Of a stretch of DNA of 16,854 nucleotides, positions 1 to 6,845 are shown one piece after another. Numbering within the stretch: the first letter of the stretch is position 1; every line of letters starts with the position of its first letter. Position numbers and translations under genes: made by a program. The stretch lies in NCBI GenBank assembly GCA_023395595.1, contig JAEWYO010000017.1, forward strand, positions 1-16,854. Direction: 5' to 3'. The notes under the pieces were generated by a model that did no database searches, had not been told where the DNA came from, and saw nothing but the letters and a program-made list of their open reading frames with translations. The DNA comes from Bacillota bacterium. GTDB lineage: Bacteria; Bacillota; Clostridia; Christensenellales; CAG-138.

Positions 1-623
1 GCAAGCGCGATATATTTGATCTTGAGTACGCTCACACCCACGCTGGAAGCCGCGTTTGCGTTCTCACCCACTGCACGGATATTCAACCCCAGCGGCGTAC
101 GATACAGCAGCAGCCAGATCAGCCAAACCAGCAGGAACGCAACATAGGTAAGCACCGCGTGGCCGGAGAGAATGTCGCCAAGAATCGGAATATCCTTGAT
201 CAGCGGGATATTCACGGTCGGAATCAGAATGTTCGGGCTCACCAGCGCGCCGGTGTTGCCGCGCATACCGGTGAACATATACAGCAGGAAGATCGTTCCG
301 CCCGCGCCCATCATATTCACCGCGATACCGGATAGAATGATGTCCGTCTTGAGTTTGAGTGCAAAGAAGCCCATCATCAGCCCCAGCAGAACGCCAACAA
401 ACATCGCACCCAGCACGCCGATGAGCCAGCTCTGTGTCCAGTAGCTGAACAGCACGCCAAACAGCGCGGAGATCATCATAATGCCCTCTAAGCCGATGTT
501 GGTCACGCCCGCTTTTTCGGCGATTACCGCGCCCAACGCCGCAAAGAGAATCGGCGCTGTGATGCGAATCACGGAAAAGAGAAACTCTGTCTTAAAGATG
601 GTGTCCAGTAATTGACTCCACAT
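1..623 (-). CDS. BMP-type nucleoside ABC transporter permease 2 (partial, C-terminus outside window)
   Basis: This is the second membrane subunit of the nucleoside-type ABC importer encoded upstream. About 207 N-terminal residues are present; the gene runs off the left edge. The start ATG (621-623) shares one base with the TAA stop of the first permease (TAATG junction), and AAGGAGG lies about 8 bases upstream, so translation is coupled. The translation shows long hydrophobic segments and the family motif GVTNIGLEGIM near residues 39-49, which is typical of BPD_transp_2 permeases of the YufQ/NupQ and RbsC type. The gene closes the order receptor-ATPase-permease-permease. Family assignment is firm; the exact substrate (nucleosides, by family) is inferred. 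Confidence 0.9.
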   Translation of the reverse strand, partial: MWSQLLDTIFKTEFLFSVIRITAPILFAALGAVIAEKAGVTNIGLEGIMMISALFGVLFSYWTQSWLIGVLGAMFVGVLLGLMMGFFALKLKTDIILSGIAVNMMGAGGTIFLLYMFTGMRGNTGALVSPNILIPTVNIPLIKDIPILGDILSGHAVLTYVAFLLVWLIWLLLYRTPLGLNIRAVGENANAASSVGVSVLKIKYIAL

Positions 624-1744
624 TATTCGGCACCTCCTTCGGCAGCCTGCGCGGCTTTTGCCAGATCGGCACGGGTGTTTTTCACCACGATCTTCTGGCG
701 ATAGCCGGAGAGGAACTGTTCCGCGGCAAAGAAGAGGAAGATCGCCGCCTGAATGATGTCAATCATCTCGCTCGGCACATCGCAATAGGTCGCCATAAGC
801 TGGCAGCCCTTGTTGAGATAGGCGATGAAAAACGCGGCCAGCGGCACGAGCAAGGGATTGTTTTTCGCGAGAATCGCGATGGTAACGCCCGTCCAGCCGT
901 AGCCCGGCAGTTCCTTCCAGAGGAAGGTGGAATAGCGTCCCAGCACCTCGATGCCACCGCCGATGCCACTAAGAACGCCGCCGATGACCTGCGCCAGTAC
1001 GATCGTACCCCCGACCTTCATGCCGGAGTATTTCGAAAACGCCTGATTGATGCCGATCATGCGGATGGCATAGCCCCAGCGTGTGCGATACATCAGCAGT
1101 GCGACAATCACCACAAACGCGAGCGCAATGAGAAATCCCCACGTGAGCTTGCTTCCGCCGGGTACGATTGTGCCAATCTGCGCGGTTGGGTCAAACGCAT
1201 AGGTCTGTGTGGAGCCCTTGCTGCGATCGGCAAAATTATAGTTGAGGAAATGCAGCACGACATACATGCAAACATAGTTGAGCATGAGGCTCGTGACCAT
1301 CTCGCTGGCTCCCAGCTTGACCTTGAGCAGCGCGGGAATGAGCATGATGATTCCGCCGACAATCGCCGCAATCAGCACGCAGAGCACCGCATGCCAACCC
1401 GTGTTCATGTGGATATAGATGCCGGCCAGCGCGGCGACAAATCCGCCCGCCATGACGATGCCTTCGCCAGCCAGGTTGAACTGGTTGCTCGAAAACATCA
1501 CACAGACGGCAAGCCCGGTGAAAATTGTCGGAATCATCGCGGCGAGGATGTTGTAAAAGCCCTGCGTGTTGAAGCTTGCCAGTCCGCCTTTGATTGAAAC
1601 CAGGGGACCAATCAGCAGATAGCGCAGCGCGGTCAGCGGCTCATCCGAACTCAAAAAGATAAAGATCGTACCAACGCCGAGCGCGAGCAGGATCGCAGCC
1701 GCGCCGCGTACCAGCTCGAAGCCAAACATTCTTCTATCTTTCAT
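623..1744 (-). CDS. BMP-type nucleoside ABC transporter permease 1
   Basis: A 373-residue integral membrane permease of the BPD_transp_2 family (YufP/NupP-like) that forms the inner-membrane channel with the second permease. It shows roughly eight to ten hydrophobic segments, the FNLAGEG motif near residue 90 and the GASEMVTSLMLNYV segment around residues 145-158 that corresponds to the family's conserved coupling region. The C-terminal tail is charged and Ala-rich. The start ATG at 1744 lies inside the last codons of the ATPase gene (11-base overlap) and is preceded by a GGGAGGGTG Shine-Dalgarno, so the two are translationally coupled. An alternative Met six codons in is possible but lacks a better ribosome binding site. 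Confidence 0.92.
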   Translation of the reverse strand: MKDRRMFGFELVRGAAAILLALGVGTIFIFLSSDEPLTALRYLLIGPLVSIKGGLASFNTQGFYNILAAMIPTIFTGLAVCVMFSSNQFNLAGEGIVMAGGFVAALAGIYIHMNTGWHAVLCVLIAAIVGGIIMLIPALLKVKLGASEMVTSLMLNYVCMYVVLHFLNYNFADRSKGSTQTYAFDPTAQIGTIVPGGSKLTWGFLIALAFVVIVALLMYRTRWGYAIRMIGINQAFSKYSGMKVGGTIVLAQVIGGVLSGIGGGIEVLGRYSTFLWKELPGYGWTGVTIAILAKNNPLLVPLAAFFIAYLNKGCQLMATYCDVPSEMIDIIQAAIFLFFAAEQFLSGYRQKIVVKNTRADLAKAAQAAEGGAE

Positions 1745-3305
1745 GACACACCCTCCCGATCTCCTCGTCGCTCTGCCGCTTGAGGCCGAGCATGTATTCG
1801 CCCATCATCTCGTCGCCGAGTTGGCTTGTGTCCTCAAAATAGGCGGCAATCTTTCCGCCGTAGAGCACGATGAGGCTGTCGCTGAGCTCCATAACCTCGT
1901 TGAGATCGGCAGAGACAAGCAGAACCGCCGCGCCCGCGCGGGAGAGATCGACCAGCTTTTTACGGATGAACTCTGTTGCGCCAACGTCGATGCCGCGCGT
2001 CGGCTGGTCGGCAATGATCAAGGTCGGATCGCTTGAAAACTCGCGCGCAACGACGACTTTTTGAATGTTTCCGCCGGAGAGCATCTTGACCTTCTGGCTG
2101 CGGGACTTGCACAGAACGGTGTAATCCTGAATGAGCCGGTCACTCTCTTTTCGAATCGCCTTCATATTGAACAGCGGACCGTTGTTGAACCGCTTTTCTT
2201 CAAACCGGTCGGAGATCAGGTTTTCTTCGATGGTCGCGCTGTCCGCAATGCCATAGGTCATGCGGTCTTCCGGCACGAGAGACACGCCGTATTCGCGAAT
2301 CTTTGCCTGAGACGCGTGGATCAGGTCCTTGCCGTTGACCGAAGCGCTGCCGGAATCCGGCTCTCTCAGGTCAAAGAGCATATCGACCAGCTCTCGCTGC
2401 CCGTTGCCCTCCACACCCGCGATGCCGAGGATTTCGCCTTTTCGCACATCGAACGACACGCCGTCGAGCATCTTCTTGTTCCACTCGTTGGTGTATTCCA
2501 ACTTTCGCACGCGCAGAACCACATCGGTCGGCACGGCTTGATCCTTCTGCACGTCGAGGATGACATCTCGCCCGACCATCAAACGGGAAATCTCCTGCTC
2601 GCTGATCGACGCGGTTTCGTAAACGCCCATCGATTTACCGCCGCGCATGATGGTCAGCCGGTCGGTGATCTGCTTGATCTCGTTGAGTTTATGGGAGATG
2701 AAGATGATCGTATACCCCTGCTCCTTGAGGTGCACGAGTTCGCGGAACAGTTCCGCCGTCTCCTGCGTGGTCAAGACCGCGGTCGGTTCGTCGAGGATGA
2801 GAATCTTCGCGCCACGAATCAGTGCCTTGAGGATTTCTACCTTTTGCTTCATGCCGACGGGGATATCCGCGACCTTCGCAATCGGGTTTACCGCAAGGTT
2901 GAACTTCTCGGCGTATTCGTTGGTGAGTTCAATCGCTTTTTTGAAGTCGATGAACATGCCGCTCTTCTTGGGCACCATGCCGAGCACGATGTTCTCCGCA
3001 ACGGTGAGGCTTGGCACGAGCATGAAGTGCTGATGCACCATGCCGATGCCGTGCGCGATTGCGGCGGTCGGAGACGAAAGCGAAACGGTTTCGCCCTTGA
3101 TGATGATCTCGCCTTCGGTCGGCTGCTCGAGCCCGAAGAGCATCTTCATCAGTGTGCTCTTGCCCGCGCCGTTTTCGCCCATGAGCGCATGGATTTCGCC
3201 GCGGCGAACGGAGAAATCGACCCCCTGATTGGCGGCGATTCCGTTGGGATACACCTTGGTGATACCCCGCATTTCCACGACGAGATCGTTCTGGTGTTGT
3301 TCCAT
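1734..3305 (-). CDS. BMP-type nucleoside ABC transporter ATP-binding protein (two NBDs)
   Basis: A 523-residue double ATPase that powers the importer. NBD1 has Walker A GENGAGKST (residues 43-51), the unusual signature PVGMKQ (149-154) in place of LSGGQ, Walker B ILILDEPT (168-175) and switch His205. NBD2 has a degenerate Walker A (GVEGNGQRE, 298-305), a canonical LSGGN signature (409-413) and Walker B IADQPTRGID (431-440). This asymmetric pairing is normal for the sugar/nucleoside group (YufO/NupO, RbsA-like), leaving one hydrolytically competent site. Length is slightly above the usual ~510 because of the charged tail that overlaps the next gene. AAAGGGG lies 13 bases before the ATG. The gap to the receptor gene is 327 bases. 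Confidence 0.95.
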   Translation of the reverse strand: MEQHQNDLVVEMRGITKVYPNGIAANQGVDFSVRRGEIHALMGENGAGKSTLMKMLFGLEQPTEGEIIIKGETVSLSSPTAAIAHGIGMVHQHFMLVPSLTVAENIVLGMVPKKSGMFIDFKKAIELTNEYAEKFNLAVNPIAKVADIPVGMKQKVEILKALIRGAKILILDEPTAVLTTQETAELFRELVHLKEQGYTIIFISHKLNEIKQITDRLTIMRGGKSMGVYETASISEQEISRLMVGRDVILDVQKDQAVPTDVVLRVRKLEYTNEWNKKMLDGVSFDVRKGEILGIAGVEGNGQRELVDMLFDLREPDSGSASVNGKDLIHASQAKIREYGVSLVPEDRMTYGIADSATIEENLISDRFEEKRFNNGPLFNMKAIRKESDRLIQDYTVLCKSRSQKVKMLSGGNIQKVVVAREFSSDPTLIIADQPTRGIDVGATEFIRKKLVDLSRAGAAVLLVSADLNEVMELSDSLIVLYGGKIAAYFEDTSQLGDEMMGEYMLGLKRQSDEEIGRVCHER

Positions 3306-3420
3306 AGCGTGGATGCCCCTTTACATGGAATATGTATGATTGGCCGCAGTGCGGCGGATATTCAAAGTTTGGTTGGATGATTACGGAAAAGAATAATTCG
3401 AATGCCCAGATTGTTTTGTC

Positions 3421-3445
3421 TTTATATCTTTAATTTATATCTTTA
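3421..3445. repeat. Tandem 12-bp direct repeat, 13-bp period
   Basis: TTTATATCTTTA occurs exactly at 3421-3432 and again at 3434-3445. It sits in the AT-rich leader of the ATPase gene. It could be simple slippage or a pair of protein-binding half-sites; nothing in the sequence separates these. Confidence 0.6.
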
Positions 3446-3552
3446 CTTTACATATTTGCATTTATCTTAATATAAAAGAAGCGTCAATTCAACGCCGGAT
3501 GCGGCAGCGACCGCCCGCTTATTATCAGGAGTACCCCAAATGGTTGGAACAA

Positions 3553-3583
3553 ACCGGGGAAGAGCTTGTTGCCCTCCCCCGGT
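3553..3583 (-). terminator. Hairpin after receptor gene, probable attenuator
   Basis: Arms 3574-3583 and 3553-3562 pair over 10 bases (ACCGGGGGAG with CTTCCCCGGT, one G-U) around an 11-base loop. On the minus strand it is followed by TTTGTT, a weak U-tract. Its place 50 bases after the receptor stop and before the ATPase fits partial termination that leaves more receptor than transporter mRNA, a common layout for ABC importers. Confidence 0.6.
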
Positions 3584-3632
3584 GATGTGTTAGCGCAGCT
3601 TACTGTGTCGTGTGTTTTGTTGTTGCTGCCGC

Positions 3633-4751
3633 TTACGGCTGCATGGAATCGCGCAGTGCGATCACAGCATTGGTGTCGTCGCCAATCGCGGAGGGAACCA
3701 CGATGGTGCCGTCTTTGATTGCGGCTTCCGCTGCCAGAACCTTGTCCTGAACGGCTTTGGGCGCAACAGAGGCAAAGTTCTTGTCGGTCACGATGCCCAC
3801 GCCGCCTTCGGTGAGGCCGAGGTTGACGAGCTTGCCCCAGTAGGTACGGCCCGCATCCCATTCGTCAAAGATCCAGACGATGGAGTTGCCGACGTTCTTG
3901 AGACCGGAGGTCAGCGTGATGGCTGCGAGTTCCGGCTTGAAGGTCTGCTCCTGATCGGAGTCCACGCCGATGAACCAGGCTTTGCCGGATTCCTGTGCCG
4001 CTTCCGCCGCGCCGTTGCCGGAAAGACCCGCAACACCCCAGATGATGTCGGCTTTGTTGTCGTTGATCATCGAGAGTCCGAGTTCCTTTGCAATTGCCGT
4101 GTCAACATAGCTTGCCGCATAACGGGTATCCACTTTGACGTCCGCATCGGTCGCTTTCACGCCCTCGAGGAAGCCATAGAGGAAGTCGTTGATGACGGGG
4201 CTGTCCATGCCGCCGACGAAGCCGACGACCTTATCCGCGTTGATGTTCTTAACAGAGGTTTCGGAGGTCATCGCCGCCGCAAACACGCCGATGAGGTAAC
4301 CCATGTCGTTCTGCTTGTAGCTGACGTTGACGACGTTTGCATTCTCGCCCACATGCGTGGTGTCGTCGTAGATCAGGAATTTCTGATCCGGATAGGCAGT
4401 TGCAACTTCTTTGAGATATTCGGGCATCTGATACGTGCCGACGATGATCAGATCATATTCGCCGGACTCTGCAACTTCGTACAGCGTCTCCAGCCACTTC
4501 GGCTGGTCTGCGTCCGTGCCACCCATCTCGATGGTCTTGTAGGTGATGCGGCCGGCATCCTGAAGGGCTTTCAGGCCGGACTCAGCGGAATCGAAGAAGG
4601 ATTTGTCGCCGAGGTTGCCGTTGACGAGGCTAACGACGTTATAAACCTTTTTGTCACCCGCATTTGCGGCTGCATCGGTGCCGGCGCCCTTGCAGGCAAA
4701 CATCGAAAACGCCACCAGCAAGGTCAGCAGGATCGCTACCAGTTTCTTCAT
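3633..4751 (-). CDS. BMP-family (PnrA-like) nucleoside-binding lipoprotein
   Basis: A 372-residue extracytoplasmic receptor of the BMP/Med/PnrA family, tethered by lipid, that delivers ligand to the permeases encoded downstream. The N-terminus is a lipoprotein signal peptide (KK start, hydrophobic core, SMFAC) with Cys20 as the lipidated residue; Met at -3 is acceptable though not ideal. Family hallmarks are the NGNLGDKSFFDSAESGL stretch (44-60), GFVGGMDSP (177-185), GVAGLSGNGA (239-248) and IGVDSDQ (261-267). Known members bind purine and pyrimidine nucleosides. The start has AGAGAGG about 10 bases upstream. A strong promoter at 4839-4867 makes this the first gene of a four-gene operon. Confidence 0.93.
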   Translation of the reverse strand: MKKLVAILLTLLVAFSMFACKGAGTDAAANAGDKKVYNVVSLVNGNLGDKSFFDSAESGLKALQDAGRITYKTIEMGGTDADQPKWLETLYEVAESGEYDLIIVGTYQMPEYLKEVATAYPDQKFLIYDDTTHVGENANVVNVSYKQNDMGYLIGVFAAAMTSETSVKNINADKVVGFVGGMDSPVINDFLYGFLEGVKATDADVKVDTRYAASYVDTAIAKELGLSMINDNKADIIWGVAGLSGNGAAEAAQESGKAWFIGVDSDQEQTFKPELAAITLTSGLKNVGNSIVWIFDEWDAGRTYWGKLVNLGLTEGGVGIVTDKNFASVAPKAVQDKVLAAEAAIKDGTIVVPSAIGDDTNAVIALRDSMQP

Positions 4752-4814
4752 TTTGATTTTCCTCTCTTATTTTTGTTGATAGATTTGTCGAATACACACA
4801 AAGAATTGGATAAC

Positions 4815-4832
4815 GTGAATTCGCAAATCCAC
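4815..4832 (-). promoter_or_regulatory. Inverted repeat at the predicted +1 of the nucleoside transporter operon
   Basis: On the minus strand GTGGATT and AATTCAC pair (one G-U) around the tetraloop TGCG. The first base coincides with the transcription start predicted from the -10 box (about 4832), so the mRNA would begin with this stem-loop. It could instead be an operator centred on GAATTC. Confidence 0.45.
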
Positions 4833-4838
4833 ATTGTC

Positions 4839-4867
4839 AGTTTAAATGGAATCAAATGAAAAGTCAA
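4839..4867 (-). promoter_or_regulatory. Sigma-A type promoter of the nucleoside ABC operon
   Basis: The minus strand reads TTGACT (4867-4862), 17 bases, then TAAACT (4844-4839). The predicted start near 4832 gives a leader of about 80 bases before the receptor ATG. No purine riboswitch core was recognised in this leader. Confidence 0.75.
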
Positions 4868-5048
4868 CACGCCCAAATTTCTTTTATGTGCGTGGATCGC
4901 GCGAAAAATACGCCGTTCTGTCGGGAATTTCCTTCATTTTTACGAATCGTTTTCTCCAAAATAATATACTGTTTCCGGCGCAATGAAGCGGGTGCAAGTG
5001 GCTATTCTATTGCACAAATCGAGCATCCGCGTTCTGAAATCGCGAAAC

Positions 5049-5088
5049 AAAAGCGCCGTGTGGAAGAGCATCCGCACAGCGCTTTTTT
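5049..5088 (-). terminator. Bidirectional intrinsic terminator after ECF S component
   Basis: Arms 5049-5064 and 5071-5086 pair over 16 positions (AAAAGCGC core; one wobble, one mismatch) around a 6-base loop. The minus strand tail is TTTTGTTT and the plus strand tail is six T. It ends the S-component transcript and insulates it from the nucleoside operon. Confidence 0.85.
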
Positions 5089-5151
5089 GAAGGTTGAACC
5101 ACGGGAAATTGCTTTTTGAATTTTGCTAAATTTCCGTGGCCAATGTGTTGC

Positions 5152-5715
5152 TTATTCCTCTTCCTTGCTCAGGCTGCCCTTCTTCGGGCGAATCTTGGCA
5201 TAAGCAAAGAGCAGCAGTGTGCCGATGACGCCGCACGCAATGGAGTTCCAGAGGCAGGCGATTGCGCCCTGCACAAACACGAGGTTAGCGGGCTCTGCAT
5301 AGATCACAATGTCAAGCACCGGGGCAACGATAATCCACGCGATGACGTTTGCTAGAATCTGATAGATGTTGAAGCGCAGCACGTCTTTCCAGCCGAACTC
5401 ACCTTCATCCGCGCGGATTTTGGTGTGCACGAGACCAACGAGGAACATGGAGACGCCGCTGGCGACGACCCAGCTCCACCACGGCGAGCCATATTGCAGC
5501 GCGTCCGACAGCGCATGGCCGATGAATGCGATGAGACCACCCGCGATTGGTCCAAACAACGCCGCAAAGAACGCGCCGAGGCCATAGGCCGTCTGGATGG
5601 ACGTTTCGGGAATACCGGTCGGCACTTTCACGTACATGAACAGCAGCGCGAACAGCGCCGCGCCGAGGCCGGTTGCAACGATGGTTTTGGTCGAGATCTG
5701 GAACATTTTCTTCAT
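5152..5715 (-). CDS. ECF transporter S component (UPF0397 / ECF-ribofla_trS type)
   Basis: A 187-residue, very hydrophobic membrane protein with about six helices that acts as the substrate-binding subunit of an energy-coupling-factor transporter. Features seen are a KTIVATGLGAALF segment (10-22) resembling the Ala-rich helix 1 that docks onto EcfT, VPTGIPETSIQTAYG (31-45), FGPIAGGLIAFIGHALSDAL (54-73), WWSWVVASG (79-87) and FNIYQILANVIAW (115-127). This pattern matches UPF0397 proteins, whose ligand is not established by sequence alone. The ATG at 5715 has GGGGAGG 9 bases upstream, and a strong private promoter precedes it. Ligand inferred from neighbours: an adenosyl, purine or related compound; low certainty. 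Confidence 0.88.
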   Translation of the reverse strand: MKKMFQISTKTIVATGLGAALFALLFMYVKVPTGIPETSIQTAYGLGAFFAALFGPIAGGLIAFIGHALSDALQYGSPWWSWVVASGVSMFLVGLVHTKIRADEGEFGWKDVLRFNIYQILANVIAWIIVAPVLDIVIYAEPANLVFVQGAIACLWNSIACGVIGTLLLFAYAKIRPKKGSLSKEEE

Positions 5716-5759
5716 CAGACAATACCTCCCCTTATTTGGTTTTCTATGAGTGCAACTTC

Positions 5760-5789
5760 ATAATAAACATATCATATATGATTTGTCAA
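5760..5789 (-). promoter_or_regulatory. Near-consensus promoter of the S component with palindromic operator candidate
   Basis: The minus strand reads TTGACA (5789-5784), 18 bases, then TATTAT (5765-5760). A perfect 12-bp palindrome, ATCATATATGAT (5771-5782), fills the spacer, where a bound repressor would block RNA polymerase. The predicted leader is about 38 bases. The GntR-family protein encoded upstream is the obvious candidate binder, but this is inference. Confidence 0.85.
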
Positions 5790-5835
5790 GAAGTCTCACT
5801 CGTATCCGTTTTTCTGACGCACAAAAGCGCGTAGA

Positions 5836-6681
5836 TTATGCCTTTGTGAAGCGCACGCGCCAGTCCCCGCCGAAGCCAAGACCGAACTTCTGCTCAAAAC
5901 TGCCGCAACTCACCGCAAGGGCAACCTTCATCATTTCGTTATTATAGATGATGGGTTCGCCACTCTTTGCAAAGCCAAAGCTTTGGTGAAAGAGCACGTT
6001 CTGGTCAAACACCGTTTCTCCTTCGTGCGTCACGCGAACGCGTGCCGTATCCCCGTAGGCAAAACCGTTCTCAAAGAACAGCCGCGTGGGAATATTCGTC
6101 CAAAGATTGCCGAAGTTTGGATCGTCGATTTCAAAGATGCCCTCCACGTCGCCCTTCGAAGCCATCGGTTCGAGCAGCTCGTGCCGGACGATCTCGCTGA
6201 CGGGATAGGCGGGTCCCACGCCTTCAAAATCGATGATACCGCTGGCCAGCCGCGCCGCCGTGTAGCCGAACAGATCGCGCCCGTGGAAAATTGCAACGCC
6301 TTCCGTGTCCTTGCCGCGCAGGCGGTTGACCGTTTCGTCGATCTCGCGCACTTCCAGCACGCCCATCTCGCGGTCGATATGTGTGAGCGCGCCGTTGTCC
6401 GGCGTGACCACATAGTATCCGCCCGCAACCTTGGCGACGCAGGCTTTGCGCGCGGTGCCAACTCCGGGATCGACCACAGAGACATAGATCGTACCTTCCG
6501 GCCAGAAGCGGAGACTTTGATAGAGGCGATAGCTCGCACTCCAGGTGTCAAACTGCGGCAGCTCATGCGTACCGTCGAAGATTTCGAGTTCGCGATCAAC
6601 GGACTTCACCACGCCGTACATGGAGCTGACCGCGCCCTCTTTATAGGTAAAGTCGGTTTGAAAAACGAGTATGGGTTTCAT
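5836..6681 (-). CDS. SAM hydroxide adenosyltransferase family protein (DUF62), paralogue A
   Basis: A 281-residue enzyme of the DUF62/COG1912 family, which hydrolyses S-adenosylmethionine to adenosine and methionine. The hydrolase triad is visible as Asp71 and Arg78 (in DPGVGTAR) and His133 (in FHGRD). Other family marks are Asp10 (TDFT), TPDNGALTH (93-101), EGVGP (153-157) and Asp187-x-x-Phe190-Gly-Asn192 followed by LWTNI, the equivalent of the SAM-contacting D-x-x-F-G-N of fluorinase. The long loop of the fluorinase and chlorinase relatives is absent and Asp replaces their Tyr, so halogenase activity is unlikely. AAAGGAG precedes the ATG. The gene lies 140 bases after ecfT, beyond a tandem repeat, and 120 bases before the S-component gene. 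Confidence 0.92.
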   Translation of the reverse strand: MKPILVFQTDFTYKEGAVSSMYGVVKSVDRELEIFDGTHELPQFDTWSASYRLYQSLRFWPEGTIYVSVVDPGVGTARKACVAKVAGGYYVVTPDNGALTHIDREMGVLEVREIDETVNRLRGKDTEGVAIFHGRDLFGYTAARLASGIIDFEGVGPAYPVSEIVRHELLEPMASKGDVEGIFEIDDPNFGNLWTNIPTRLFFENGFAYGDTARVRVTHEGETVFDQNVLFHQSFGFAKSGEPIIYNNEMMKVALAVSCGSFEQKFGLGFGGDWRVRFTKA

Positions 6682-6729
6682 GATTGATCTCCTTTGGGTT
6701 TATATACTTGTAGAAGCGCCAAAATAAAC

Positions 6730-6845
6730 GGATTCCAGAACTTTCATAAATCCTTGCGCTTGCATGCGAATCAAACAAATGGATTCCAGAACTTTCACAA
6801 GTCCTTGCGCTTGCGTGCGAATCAAACAAACGGATTCCAAAACTT
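6730..6845. repeat. 51-bp tandem repeat covering the 3' end of ecfT
   Basis: Copy 1 (6730-6780) and copy 2 (6781-6831) match at 47 of 51 positions, and all four differences are transitions. A 14-bp partial third copy (6832-6845) lies inside the ecfT coding region. On the minus strand each copy includes the sequence for the last EcfT residues and its TGA, so the gene end with stop has been duplicated downstream. The period of 17 codons keeps one frame open, but no ribosome binding site supports a protein. Confidence 0.92.

Larger units (their letters stand above)
3306..3632. other. Intergenic spacer between ATPase and receptor genes
   Basis: This 327-base gap holds an attenuator-like hairpin just after the receptor stop (3553-3583) and then a very AT-rich block (about 3411-3480) with a tandem 12-bp repeat. 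A TTGACG hexamer reads on the minus strand at 3487-3482, but the 15-17 bases after it offer only poor -10 matches (GATAAA or TAAATG). A weak internal promoter for the ATPase and permease genes is therefore possible but unproven. Open frames crossing it look like chance. Confidence 0.5.
4752..5151. other. 400-base gap between the S-component and receptor genes
   Basis: The right side (5049-5151) holds the terminator of the ECF cluster plus a second, bulged hairpin (5099-5110 with 5128-5139, CCACGG/CCGTGG core). The left side (4752-4867) holds the leader and promoter of the nucleoside operon. In 4868-5048 I see only AT-rich sequence and a short CACGC/GCGTG inverted repeat (4868-4872 and 4890-4894) directly upstream of the -35 box. 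There is no convincing gene. Confidence 0.6.

Noticed and set aside
2061..3380. 439-codon open frame on the plus strand opposite the ATPase gene
   Set aside because: Its translation is His/Asp/Arg-rich with no domain, and it lies fully antisense to a gene with clear ABC motifs; it is a by-product of codon bias.
4752..4838. Purine or SAM riboswitch in the nucleoside operon leader
   Set aside because: The leader is only about 80 bases and shows neither conserved riboswitch cores nor a terminator/antiterminator pair.
3612..4859. 415-codon open frame on the plus strand opposite the nucleoside receptor gene
   Set aside because: Antisense to a clear BMP-family gene, without ribosome binding site or recognisable domain.
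4856..5119. 87-codon plus-strand frame in the gap between the two operons
   Set aside because: It reads through the intrinsic terminator and an opposing promoter, and has no ribosome binding site or recognisable protein features.
6641..6829. 62-codon frame with two 17-residue repeats over the ecfT gene-end repeat
   Set aside because: It exists because the unit is 51 bp (17 codons); it has only a TTG start, no ribosome binding site and overlaps the DUF62-A start.
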